From a virus: a stretch of 62,499 nucleotides of DNA. Both the position numbers and the translations under genes were made by a program. Positions 55,369-62,499 of the stretch are shown one piece after another (position 1 is the first letter of the stretch; the number at the start of each line of letters is the position of its first letter). The notes beneath the pieces were generated by a model, which saw only the letters and a program-made list of their open reading frames with translations, ran no database searches and was not told the DNA's origin. The DNA lies in the IMG/VR virus record IMGVR_UViG_3300042504_001487, positions 1 to 62,499 of that record, one strand, 5' to 3'.

Positions 55369-55788
55369 TCACTGAATTTCCTGCAACTGCTTCAGTTCTT
55401 CCGCCGTGAAGAAGGCGCGGAGTCGTTTAGCGAAGGCGGAGCAGCGGCGGAACGTCTGCAACGCTTTGATGCTGTCCGAGTCGTACCCGTATTCTGCGCA
55501 GAAGTCTTCAAAGGTCTCAGGCGTGTACGCATCGCCATTCACGCAAGCGAGCACGTCATACGGGCAAACGGTTTTGATGCCTTTCTGCGCGTCTGCGATG
55601 CTTGACCAGAAGTCGAAGGTCAAGCGTTTGGCGGGCTTGCTGAGCGTCACGCGGTAGTGGTGGCCGTGTTTGCCATCGCTACCCCATGCAGGTGATTTGG
55701 TGTCGCTGAGTGTGGCGCGGAACTTGATCCCGTTGGAGGTCAAGAACTGCTCGGCTTGGATGCCGTATTCGTTGGATGTCGTTTTCAT
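55369..55788 (-). CDS. Hypothetical protein, 139 aa
   Basis: An alpha/beta first half (GIKFRATLSDTKSPAWGSDGKHGHHYRVTLSKPAKRLTFDFWSS) and a helical second half ending in Lys/Gln. It is first in a unit controlled by a strong TTGACA/TAATAT promoter. No family recognised. Confidence 0.6.
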   Translation of the reverse strand: MKTTSNEYGIQAEQFLTSNGIKFRATLSDTKSPAWGSDGKHGHHYRVTLSKPAKRLTFDFWSSIADAQKGIKTVCPYDVLACVNGDAYTPETFEDFCAEYGYDSDSIKALQTFRRCSAFAKRLRAFFTAEELKQLQEIQ

Positions 55789-55855
55789 GTTTTTGCTTTT
55801 GACGTTTTGCGGGTGTCTCCCCCGTTGGTTTGTCAGCGTTTGCCGCTGGAAATTG

Positions 55856-55884
55856 ATATTAGGGTTGAATGTTCACAGTGTCAA
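55856..55884 (-). promoter_or_regulatory. Strong sigma70-type promoter (minus strand)
   Basis: Reading the minus strand, TTGACA (55884-55879), exactly 17 bases, then TAATAT (55861-55856). Leader to ATG 55788 is about 60 bases. This is nearly consensus and presumably used by host RNA polymerase early. Confidence 0.85.
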
Positions 55885-55927
55885 TGGGTCTATTCAAGCC
55901 ATTAACCCGTCGCAGGCGGGCGGGGCA

Positions 55928-56650
55928 TCACTCATCATCCCAAGGTTTGATTTCCCAATCCCCGATGCGCAAAGCGGTTTTTTTGAGGCTTTGCGCGTGG
56001 TCTTCAAACGCCTCTTGCACCTCTTTGGGTATCTTGAGCACCGGGTCTGGGTTCTGCCCTTGGTCTGGCTTAGATGTAAGCCAGCCGTTGCCCTCCTCTT
56101 CGTGCATGGGGTCGGACTGCCAGCCCCAGAAGTGGTACTCGTCTCCTGGTGGGGTTTTTGCGCCCCACTGTGAGACGTTCACAAGGTAGATGTCGAGGCA
56201 CTGCGCCTGCTTCCGCGCATAGCGTTTCCGCGTTTCACGGGGGTACACGTTGGGGCTGCGAAGGTAGTCAGGGATTTCTGTGCTGTAATGCAGCACAGAG
56301 TAACCGGCGTACTCGCGGTTCTCTTTCTGGTTTTCTTCCGCTTCTGACCATGCGCGGGAGATTGCCTCACGCACTTGCTCAAGGTCAACGGGAAATTCCC
56401 CAAAGACCTGAGAGCTTCCGCCACCTTCCGTGTCGAAGTCGTCACTCACCGACACTTCCACGAACACTTGCTTACCATCCTCCGAACTGATGCGGGCGGA
56501 GGCAATCTCCTTTTTGCTCCCGTACCACCCGGTGTCGAATGGTTTGCCCGATTTAAGCGCGGTGCGGAGGGCTTTTTCCTTGTCGGGGTACCAATCGGAT
56601 AGACCACAGTGCGCCCCGTCTCCTGAACTGAATGCTTTGAGTGTTTTCAT
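55928..56650 (-). CDS. Hypothetical protein, 240 aa
   Basis: ATG 56650 (ATATG, MKTLKAFSSGDG) is preferred because the sequence upstream is a simple repeat. Rich in Trp, Glu and Asp; PDKEKALRTALKSGKPFDTGWYGSKKEI opens it. A GDEYHFWGWQSD stretch near residue 180 contains FWG but in a different setting. No family recognised. Confidence 0.55.
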   Translation of the reverse strand: MKTLKAFSSGDGAHCGLSDWYPDKEKALRTALKSGKPFDTGWYGSKKEIASARISSEDGKQVFVEVSVSDDFDTEGGGSSQVFGEFPVDLEQVREAISRAWSEAEENQKENREYAGYSVLHYSTEIPDYLRSPNVYPRETRKRYARKQAQCLDIYLVNVSQWGAKTPPGDEYHFWGWQSDPMHEEEGNGWLTSKPDQGQNPDPVLKIPKEVQEAFEDHAQSLKKTALRIGDWEIKPWDDE

Positions 56651-56672
56651 ATCTGTTTTCTGTCTTTTCATA

Positions 56673-56717
<45 letters not shown>

Positions 56718-56773
56718 TCCCGCCGTGTGGCGTTCAATGCTGCCGCCCGGATGAGGGGCGGCAGGGTTGAGCG

Positions 56774-57016
56774 TCAAATCAGGTTCACTTTGCGATTATC
56801 TTTCACCTCGTGCTCAGTCAGAAGGAATCCGTAGTTTTCTTTCCACGATCTCGCTTTTTCGTCCATACCTCGCCAGCCTTTGCACCAGTACTGCTTCGCG
56901 CCGTCACTACGTGGCGGCAAGTTCTTGGCAAGGGTGACGGTGGTTCCTGCTGGAATGACGGCGATTCTGCCGGGATAAGGGGCGGCAAAGTATGTGATGG
57001 GGGCGGCTGTTTTCAT
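56774..57016 (-). CDS. Hypothetical protein, 80 aa
   Basis: Beta-rich small protein (GRIAVIPAGTTVTLAKNLPPR, then WCKGWRGMDEKARSWKENYGFLLTEHEV). It looks like a small barrel domain; function unknown. Start in GACATG, like its neighbour at 57322. Confidence 0.5.
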   Translation of the reverse strand: MKTAAPITYFAAPYPGRIAVIPAGTTVTLAKNLPPRSDGAKQYWCKGWRGMDEKARSWKENYGFLLTEHEVKDNRKVNLI

Positions 57017-57031
57017 GTCGATGGTTTCGGT

Positions 57032-57322
57032 TTATTGTTCGTCGTCTGGTCCAAGGATTAGAATCACTGTGGACTCAGTGGCACATGCCAGCCCAAAGGC
57101 GGGGTTGCGGTTGAACTCGTCTGTGACGTCGTTCCCGTCGTCGTCCTTTTCCGTTGAATAGACGACGTGCCCGCCAAGCTCCGCCGCTTTGTCCTGCCAC
57201 TGTTTGCACCAGCGGTTCACCTGTTCTATTTCTTCATCCTCAAGGCCGGAGTCGTCTCCATAGTAAATGGAGCACAAGGCCCATGTCGGGACGTCGTCCT
57301 GATATTCTGCAAGTGTCTTCAT
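57032..57322 (-). CDS. DUF6926-like small acidic protein, 96 aa
   Basis: VPTWALCSIYYGDDSGLEDEEIEQVNRW resembles a family of small acidic proteins on mobile elements (from memory, DUF6926); the remainder has STEKDDDGNDVTDEFNRNPAFG. Function unknown. Confidence 0.5.
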   Translation of the reverse strand: MKTLAEYQDDVPTWALCSIYYGDDSGLEDEEIEQVNRWCKQWQDKAAELGGHVVYSTEKDDDGNDVTDEFNRNPAFGLACATESTVILILGPDDEQ

Positions 57323-57349
57323 GTCGATTTTGATTCGGTGGTTTTGGGT

Positions 57350-57700
57350 TCAGTAGCGAGGGGTCCAGTTCCCCAGGGCTTCTACGGCCTCCTGCGCTCG
57401 CTTTGCAATCTGCCGCCCGTAGTTCCTGGCGCTCTCGATTGTCTCGCTTGCCTGCTTAGCTAGCTTGTCGGCATCCCTTTGGGCGCTTGCTCTCGTTTCT
57501 GCCGCGTCCTGCTTTGCCGAGGCTAGAATCTGCATCGCCTGCTTTCTCGCCTCGCTAGGGGTTGCCGTAGGGTAGATGTCATTACGAATGTCCTGCGTGA
57601 TGTCGGGGAGCGCGTATTCAAGCCAGGGGCGCAAATAGGAGTCCTGTGGCAGGGATTGAATGAATGCGTTCAGCGTTTCGATTTCTTGATTTTTTGTCAT
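57350..57700 (-). CDS. Coiled-coil protein, 116 aa
   Basis: ATATG at 57700. Residues about 45-105 form one long amphipathic helix with Ala/Lys/Asp heptads (ARKQAMQILASAKQDAAETR, then QRDADKLAKQASETIESARN), like rod-forming or membrane-associated helices. Function unknown. Confidence 0.55.
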   Translation of the reverse strand: MTKNQEIETLNAFIQSLPQDSYLRPWLEYALPDITQDIRNDIYPTATPSEARKQAMQILASAKQDAAETRASAQRDADKLAKQASETIESARNYGRQIAKRAQEAVEALGNWTPRY

Positions 57701-57750
57701 ATCGGTTTTGTTTTCGCGTGATGGATGCGCGACCCCCTTTTCTGGTGAGG

Positions 57751-57963
57751 TTATGCGACAAGGGTAAAAAGCCCTTTTATCTGCCGGGTTATCCAAGGGC
57801 CACCAGTGTGTTTTTGGATGGCTTGGAATACCACCGTCTCACCGTAGGATGCTTTGACTGTTTCGCTATCTTCGAGGATAGCCAGTTCAGGGAAAGCGCG
57901 GAGCGCGCGAACTTTGGCGCGAACGTGCTGGCTGGTTTCGAGTGCTGACGTGTATTTACTCAT
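57751..57963 (-). CDS. Hypothetical protein, 70 aa
   Basis: GTATG start just below the CGGTTTT repeat leader. Helical N-terminus (ETSQHVRAKVRALRAFPELAIL) and a C-terminal strand. No family recognised. Confidence 0.5.
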   Translation of the reverse strand: MSKYTSALETSQHVRAKVRALRAFPELAILEDSETVKASYGETVVFQAIQKHTGGPWITRQIKGLFTLVA

Positions 57964-57964
57964 A

Positions 57965-57999
57965 CGGTTTTGGTTTTCGGTTTTCGGTTTTGGTTTTGG
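57965..57999. repeat. (CGGTTTT/TGGTTTT)n leader repeat
   Basis: Five units of C/TGGTTTT directly upstream of the start of the 57751 gene (minus strand). Same heptamer as at 56674 and 58288. Confidence 0.8.
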
Positions 58000-58000
58000 A

Positions 58001-58325
<325 letters not shown>

Positions 58326-58427
58326 TTAATGCCACAGCATAATCGCGACGGCAAAAAGGGTTACGGTTCCAAGTATCCATGCGCCAAACATGGCGACCAT
58401 TGCGGCGGGTGTTTCGTGCGGGTCCAT
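58326..58427 (-). CDS. 33-aa membrane peptide
   Basis: ATG 58427 to TAA 58326. Residues about 10-31 (MVAMFGAWILGTVTLFAVAIML) form one transmembrane helix. GTATG start; the promoter's -10 box ends only 5 bases before the ATG. Confidence 0.55.
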   Translation of the reverse strand: MDPHETPAAMVAMFGAWILGTVTLFAVAIMLWH

Positions 58428-58432
58428 ACGTT

Positions 58433-58460
58433 TATATAGGTTAAATCTAAACAGTGTCAA
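58433..58460 (-). promoter_or_regulatory. Promoter, minus strand, near-leaderless
   Basis: TTGACA (58460-58455), 16 bases, TATATA (58438-58433). The ATG of the 33-aa gene at 58427 is only 5 bases beyond, so the transcript would start at or very near the start codon. Confidence 0.75.
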
Positions 58461-58466
58461 CCGGGT

Positions 58467-58619
58467 TTATCGGTTCTCATTTTGCCACCATGGGCGAGCG
58501 GCTTGCAGCTTCTTATCTTCCCTTGTTTTGCGCTCTTGGGTCTCTCGGCTCTCGTGTTCGGCGCGGAGCTTGTCGAGGGTTGCCAAGAGGCGTTCCAGCT
58601 TATCGGGGGGCGTGTTCAT
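58467..58619 (-). CDS. 50-aa coiled-coil protein
   Basis: ATG 58619 to TAA 58467. Highly charged helix (DKLERLLATLDKLRAEHESR, then QERKTREDKKLQAARPWWQ). It sits before the promoter at 58460. No family. Confidence 0.5.
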   Translation of the reverse strand: MNTPPDKLERLLATLDKLRAEHESRETQERKTREDKKLQAARPWWQNENR

Positions 58620-58649
58620 GGGCGGCGGGGCTTTTATTGGTCTCTTCAG

Positions 58650-58682
58650 CTAGCGCGTCACGCTAGAACGCCTTTCGGCGTT
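58650..58682 (-). other. Double hairpin between the M20 peptidase and 58467 genes
   Basis: Minus strand: AACGCC-GAAA-GGCGTT (GNRA tetraloop, 58682-58667) followed by CTAGCG-TGACG-CGCTAG (58666-58650). There is no U tract, so it is more likely an mRNA-processing or stabilising structure than a terminator. Confidence 0.65.
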
Positions 58683-58694
58683 TCGACCTTGGGT

Positions 58695-59591
58695 TTATGC
58701 CGGGTATTTCTTGTACCATGGGTCATGTGGCCATGTGTCTATCTCCTCCATGATCTCGCGCTCCACGGGCCGGAACTCGGGGAACGAGTCGCGACTGCTG
58801 CGACTGCTGCGACTGCTGCGACTGCTGCGGCTCCATACGTGTTTTGCAGGCCGGAACTTGTAAACGCTGGTACACGTGGCGCAGATGTCCAGCATGAGAG
58901 CGCAGACCCGTTCCAAGTCGGCCAACACGATGTACTCACACGCCTGATGCGGGTTGTAGTACCCCGCTGACATGTTCGCGACTGACACGCCGACGCCATT
59001 GTCACGCAACGCTAGGACATCCGTCATCGCTCCGCCGCATGGCTTGTACTCATAGCGAGCGAGCAAAGGAGCGACGGCAGCAGCAAAGCGGGAACTTGCC
59101 AAGGGGCCGCAGATGTCGTTCACAAAGTCGGCGTTGCCTCGCCTATCAGCTTGCAAGACGAAGCGGCAGTCCTCGAAAAAGGACATGTCAGCAGCTTCAC
59201 TGCCGATACAGCCGACTTCCTCGTCCACGAAGAAGGCCGCTTTGCATGCTGGCAGATTAGCAAGGCAGTGGAGCGCGGCATAAATGCCGCATTTATCGTC
59301 ACCGCCTATTCCAGTCTGTTCCATCGTGACGGGGTTCAGCCCGGTCAATTTGCCGTCCAGCTCGATGAGGGCGATGCCGTCCCCGCTAATATCGTGGACG
59401 GTGTCCATGTGCGAAGCGATGCAAGGGAACGTCTGCGCATCGCCTTTGGTGACGTACAGATTGCCGGGAGCGTCACTGGTAACCAAGTAGCCGGACTGCT
59501 CACAATGTGATCGGATAAGCTCCGCCATGTCGCGCTGGTTGCCGGACTCGGATTCTGTCTGAAGGATGCTGTAGAGAAGATTTAAGTTCAT
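58695..59591 (-). CDS. M20-type metallopeptidase (peptidase T-like)
   Basis: 298 aa from ATG 59591. Zinc-site order fits: CIASHMDTVHD (His, Asp; about 58-68), GIGGDDKCGIYAAL (catalytic Asp), FFVDEEVGCIGS (Glu-Glu), and a late NPHQACEYI (His). It would hydrolyse small peptides or N-acyl amino acids. It is shorter than cellular peptidase T (about 400 aa) and seems to lack a full dimerisation domain. A short SRSSRSSRSSR stretch from a 9-bp repeat (58790-58829) lies near the C-terminus. Rare in phages. Confidence 0.7.
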   Translation of the reverse strand: MNLNLLYSILQTESESGNQRDMAELIRSHCEQSGYLVTSDAPGNLYVTKGDAQTFPCIASHMDTVHDISGDGIALIELDGKLTGLNPVTMEQTGIGGDDKCGIYAALHCLANLPACKAAFFVDEEVGCIGSEAADMSFFEDCRFVLQADRRGNADFVNDICGPLASSRFAAAVAPLLARYEYKPCGGAMTDVLALRDNGVGVSVANMSAGYYNPHQACEYIVLADLERVCALMLDICATCTSVYKFRPAKHVWSRSSRSSRSSRSSRDSFPEFRPVEREIMEEIDTWPHDPWYKKYPA

Positions 59592-59672
59592 GGGTTGTCG
59601 GGGTTGTCGGGGTTGTCGGGGTTGTCGGGTTGTCGGGTTGTCGGGTTGTCGGGTTGTCGGGTTGTCGGGGTC
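59592..59672. repeat. (GTTGTCGGG)n leader repeat
   Basis: The whole gap between the peptidase start and the upstream stop is GTTGTCGGG or GGTTGTCGG units, about nine copies in two phases. On the coding strand it reads CCCGACAAC repeats running to the ATG. Confidence 0.9.
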
Positions 59673-59679
59673 GTCGGAG

Positions 59680-60783
59680 TCATGCGCGATTGACATAGTC
59701 CTCGTGGACGTACACGGTTCCGATTCGTCCGCCCATGTCCACCTCGAACGCATCGGAGCGCAGGATGTACTCGTTTGAACGGTTACAATAGACGACATCG
59801 TCGTCGTCGTCCGCGTAGTACTCGCCACCGACGCAGACAACGCTGTCCTCGTCTCTCCATTCACCGTCAGCGCATTGCACTTGACCAGCATGCTGGTCAA
59901 CCTCGGTACGGTCTCCATCCGTGCAGTCGAGCAAGTGAGACGCGCCTTCCTCATCGTTTGAATTATAGACCCTGCCGTCATCAGTCATCGAGCGGAAGGT
60001 GTCCAGATAAGGCCAGAACTCCACGCTGCCGAGGCTGGACGTACGATCAACGTACAAGGCATCCTTTGAGAACCGGCGTTCTGTACCGTCGGCGAGAACG
60101 TATTCAGTGAAACAGCCGTTGTTTTGTTGCGCTTTGCGGGTCCATCCCTGTTCCGCCGCATAGCGGAAAAATGCTTCCGAGACTTCAGGGGAATCAGCGT
60201 AAACCCTGTCCATGAGGGGCGTGTCCAGATTCGCGACCTTATCCCATACGATAGCGCGTCCCCGGTATTGCTTGGAATCGCGCACGACAAGAACGCGGCA
60301 GGGATAGCAGGCGTAAAATTCGGCAACAGGCTCATCCCACATGCACGAAGTGATTTTACCGTCTTGGAAGTTAGCTTCCTTGTACGCTTGCTCAAAATCG
60401 ACAAACTCAAAACTGAGTTTTCCGCTTTCCTCGCTCGCTCTAAACTTAGTCGCGAAGTCGGCGAAAACGTGGTCCGGGATTCGTTTAGCGAGTCGGGGGG
60501 CGAGGATGGAGCGCAGCCATTTAGCAGGCTTAATTCCTTGCCGTCCTTCGCGCTTCCACGAGCCATCCGTGTTGATCTGCTGGACACGGCCTGCTGGCAT
60601 GTACGTGATAAGACCTTCAGCCTCGCGAAGCGTAAAATAATCGCCCATGGGTGAAGGGTTCAAGAGGCGCGACTTCTTACCGGCAGCGATGCGCGAAAGG
60701 GCGCGATTGACGAGACGGCAGCATGGCGAAGATTCGCCGAGTTCAGAGAGGAGATTCCTGAGGGATGTGGATAGCGTTATCAT
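59680..60783 (-). CDS. Hypothetical early protein, 367 aa
   Basis: First gene after the strong promoter at 60862. ATATG start. Mixed alpha/beta, with a middle segment (FYACYPCRVLVVRDSKQYRGRAIVWDKV) and an acidic Asp-rich C-terminal third (EDSVVCVGGEYYADDDDDVVYC). No family recognised; its place as first early gene suggests a host-takeover role. Confidence 0.6.
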   Translation of the reverse strand: MITLSTSLRNLLSELGESSPCCRLVNRALSRIAAGKKSRLLNPSPMGDYFTLREAEGLITYMPAGRVQQINTDGSWKREGRQGIKPAKWLRSILAPRLAKRIPDHVFADFATKFRASEESGKLSFEFVDFEQAYKEANFQDGKITSCMWDEPVAEFYACYPCRVLVVRDSKQYRGRAIVWDKVANLDTPLMDRVYADSPEVSEAFFRYAAEQGWTRKAQQNNGCFTEYVLADGTERRFSKDALYVDRTSSLGSVEFWPYLDTFRSMTDDGRVYNSNDEEGASHLLDCTDGDRTEVDQHAGQVQCADGEWRDEDSVVCVGGEYYADDDDDVVYCNRSNEYILRSDAFEVDMGGRIGTVYVHEDYVNRA

Positions 60784-60833
60784 ATCGTTTTAGTTTTGGG
60801 TTGAGGGCTAGCGGGTTAAAGCTAGCGGCTGAA

Positions 60834-60862
60834 TATTTACAGTACGCCGGGGAGGGTGTCAA
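60834..60862 (-). promoter_or_regulatory. Strong early promoter, minus strand
   Basis: TTGACA (60862-60857), 17 bases, TAAATA (60839-60834) on the minus strand; leader to ATG 60783 of about 45 bases. Best candidate for driving the long minus-strand block. Confidence 0.85.
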
Positions 60863-61052
60863 CGGCCAAAACTATATATTTTGCATATAGCCGGCTTGAA
60901 GGGCGAATCTTTCCTGTCTGGCTAGTTAATCTGTACTCCCTTTTATAGTACGAGAATATTTATGATTATATTATATAAAATAATCAAAGAAAAAGAAAAA
61001 GAGGGGAGACCATTAAAGCCACAAGCCACAAGCCACAAGCCACAAGTCGGGC

Positions 61053-61081
61053 TTGACCCGTGAAGGGGTTGCATATAGACT
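61053..61081 (+). promoter_or_regulatory. Promoter of 61091 gene, near-leaderless
   Basis: TTGACC (61053-61058), 17 bases, TAGACT (61076-61081), with ATG 61091 only 9 bases downstream. Confidence 0.6.
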
Positions 61082-61090
61082 GTATGCCCT

Positions 61091-61411
61091 ATGACACCAG
61101 AACGCATATTACTGAACCTGCATTTAGTAACCCGTATCAGAATGGACAAAGTGAAGCTGCCCATGGGCAGCAGTCGCACTAAATGGATAAACGACGCCAT
61201 CCGTGAAAAGTTGGACAGGGACAACCCCGAGAGCGTGCATCCCATGGAGGGCGTTCAGCCCGTGCAGCGCATGGAGATCGTGAAGCCCGTGCAGCCCGTG
61301 GAGATCGTGAAGCCCGTGAAGCCCGTGGAGATCGTGAAGCACATGGAGGGCGATGACTTCTGGGGGGATGCCGAAAGGATGCGGGAACTGGTCAAACGTC
61401 ACGCGCGATAG
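61091..61411 (+). CDS. Small RHH-like protein with tandem repeats and internal DFWG
   Basis: 106 aa. Residues about 20-42 (VKLPMGSSRTKWINDAIREKL) look like a ribbon-helix-helix DNA-binding segment. Residues 50-84 are a degenerate repeat of V-x-P-V/M-E-I-V-K-P (nucleotides 61238-61345). HMEGDDFWGDAER follows at about 85-97, i.e. the tag plus a 14-residue extension. CTATG start, near-leaderless. A possible autoregulator of the divergent region. Confidence 0.55.
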   Translation: MTPERILLNLHLVTRIRMDKVKLPMGSSRTKWINDAIREKLDRDNPESVHPMEGVQPVQRMEIVKPVQPVEIVKPVKPVEIVKHMEGDDFWGDAERMRELVKRHAR

Positions 61412-61431
61412 TGCTGGCGTTAGCACATGGA

Positions 61432-61464
61432 GGGGCGGCACGTTTCGCGCGTGCTGCCCCTTTT
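61432..61464 (+). terminator. Rho-independent terminator after 61091 gene
   Basis: GGGGCGGCACG (61432-61442) pairs with CGTGCTGCCCC (61450-61460) with one G-T pair, followed by TTTT. Confidence 0.8.
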
Positions 61465-61505
61465 CGTGTCCTTGACGGGCTGCGGCGTGGTGGCATGGTG
61501 ACGGC

Positions 61506-62063
61506 ATGGCGAACACGTTAGCAACACCTTATTGGCCCGAAATACGCAGATTAGCAGAGCAGGGGGTTCCTCTCCCCAAGCTGGCGGAGGACTTTGGTCT
61601 CGCGGTTAATACGATATATAACAAGTCAGCCGCAGAGGACTGGCTCACGCCGTCACGGGTTAGAGCGAAGGTCGAAAAGTTAACCGTTCTAAAGCAAAAG
61701 CATATAGCGGGAAGCGGGGGAGACCCGCTTTTGGGGGGAAAAAGCATCGCCGAAAAATCAGAATCCCTGATTCTTGAGACGTGGGAGACCCGCGCCGCAG
61801 ACCTGCGTAATCTCAGCTACAACGTGGCGGTCGAAGCCATCCAAGCCGCAAAAGGGCAGATCGTAATCGAGAGCGCATCAGACCTTAAACATGCAGTTCA
61901 CGTTGCCCGGCAAGCTACTGGCATCCTAGATGCTGATGCGCCCCAGATTCAACTGAGTCTGTTTGCGAATCAGGACATATCCGGACCCGCAATTATGGAG
62001 GCTCAAACGTATGAGGCCGAGACATTGCAGCCAGTGTCAGAAGATGCTGATTTCTGGGGATAA
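61506..62063 (+). CDS. HTH protein with FWG tag, candidate small terminase subunit
   Basis: 185 aa. Residues about 8-40 (WPEIRRLAEQGVPLPKLAEDFGLAVNTIYNKSAAEDW) form a helix-turn-helix as in phage small terminases and transposase-like proteins; the middle is helical (oligomerisation) and the protein ends EDADFWG. It directly precedes the terminal repeat array; small-terminase genes often lie near the site they recognise. A gene regulator is the alternative. The tag here uses codons TTC TGG GGA TAA. Confidence 0.6.
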   Translation: MANTLATPYWPEIRRLAEQGVPLPKLAEDFGLAVNTIYNKSAAEDWLTPSRVRAKVEKLTVLKQKHIAGSGGDPLLGGKSIAEKSESLILETWETRAADLRNLSYNVAVEAIQAAKGQIVIESASDLKHAVHVARQATGILDADAPQIQLSLFANQDISGPAIMEAQTYEAETLQPVSEDADFWG

Positions 62064-62123
62064 GTATGGGGATTCAACAAATCTCGGTACGCATTACCGT
62101 CGTTGTTTGTAGTTATTGCGGTG

Positions 62124-62499
62124 CAGCCGATAACCTGGTGCAGCCGGTGACCTGGTGCAGCCGGTGACCTGGTGCAGCCGGTGACCTGGTGCAGCCGATA
62201 ACCTGGTGCAGCCGATAACCTGGTGCAGCCGATAACCTGGTGCTGACCTGGTGCTGACCTGGTGCTGACCTGGTGCTGACCTGGTGCTGACCTGGTGCTG
62301 ACCTGGTGCTGCTGTTGACCTGGTGACCTGGTGACCTGGTGACCTGGTGCTGCTGTTGACCTGGTGACCTGGTGACCTGGTGACCTGGTGACCTGGTGAC
62401 CTGGTGCTGCTGTTGACCTGGTGACCTGGTGACCTGGTGACCTGGTGACCTGGTGACCTGGTGCTGCTGTTGACCTGGTGACCTGGTGACCTGGTGACC
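62124..62499. repeat. Right terminal repeat array with three unit types
   Basis: Seven 17-bp units CAGCCGRTRACCTGGTG (62124-62242; GATA and GGTG variants), then six 11-bp units CTGACCTGGTG (62243-62308), then the 57-bp higher-order TGACCTGG array (62309-62499) that is identical to the window start. All units share ACCTGGTG. An ORF of 33 codons (62066-62167) reaches into the first units but is not convincing. Confidence 0.95.

Larger units (their letters stand above)
60784..61090. other. Divergent control region with AT-rich segment
   Basis: This 307-bp noncoding space lies between the minus-strand early unit and the plus-strand right end. It holds divergent promoters, an alternating AT stretch (60872-60892), an AT-rich, purine-rich segment (60950-61008) and a 7-bp repeat CCACAAG in four copies (61019-61046). 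The AT-rich part would be a plausible unwinding element for a replication origin; that is inference. Confidence 0.6.

Noticed and set aside
55928-56650. Internal HFWGW as tag
   Set aside because: Not preceded by acidic residues in the same pattern and far from the C-terminus; probably chance.
58650-58682. Terminator after the 58467 gene region
   Set aside because: Two good hairpins but no U tract, so annotated as an RNA structure only.
62066-62167. 33-codon ORF running into the 17-bp repeats
   Set aside because: It starts 2 bases after a stop and has a CSYCG motif, but one third is repeat-derived and there is no further support.

Overview
The window is an essentially complete tailed-phage genome of about 62.3 kb, probably assembled from a metagenome. 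The first 184 bases are identical to the last 184 bases (the match is also exact at 127 bases because of a 57-bp internal period), so the contig closes on itself or is terminally redundant. It encodes a podovirus-like set: portal, scaffold, major capsid, tail and adhesin proteins, a lysis enzyme, the large terminase, and one giant 4142-residue polyvalent protein. No integrase, tRNA, rRNA, CRISPR array or phage RNA polymerase was recognised. The host cannot be read from the sequence. Sigma70-like promoters, the near absence of Shine-Dalgarno sites and a recurrent TATG start context fit a phylum with non-canonical initiation (Verrucomicrobiota, Bacteroidota and similar), but that is inference.

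Layout. (1) 1-594 with 62064-62499 is a noncoding zone of nested tandem repeats built on the 8-mer TGACCTGG, plus CTG-rich and G10 tracts. (2) 595-2511 (+) is a chain of six overlapping small genes, including a protein that resembles the C-terminal domain of the RNA polymerase alpha subunit. (3) 2945-34159 (+) is the virion and lysis region: portal, scaffold, capsid, adhesins, lysis genes, a collagen-like fibre, an acetyltransferase, a glycosyltransferase, a 2-oxoglutarate oxygenase, tail proteins and the giant protein. (4) 34137-49099 (-) carries a Dps-like protein, glycosyltransferases, a methyltransferase, the large terminase and the replication module: SNF2 helicase, VRR-NUC nuclease, family A polymerase, DUF2815-type and DUF2800-type proteins. 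(5) 49162-60783 (-) carries the primase-helicase, regulators, a DNA methyltransferase, many small unknown genes and an M20-type peptidase, read from strong TTGACA promoters. (6) 61091-62063 (+) has two small DNA-binding-type proteins; the last may be the small terminase, next to the repeat array.

The most unusual signals are: a shared C-terminal peptide (acidic residues followed by FWG) on at least five unrelated proteins and internally in two more; a collagen fibre close to a glycosyltransferase and a prolyl-hydroxylase-like oxygenase; payload cassettes in the giant protein bounded by the same flanks; a promoter-plus-leader-peptide element repeated three times; nested terminal repeats; and promoters placed so close to start codons that leaderless mRNAs are likely.
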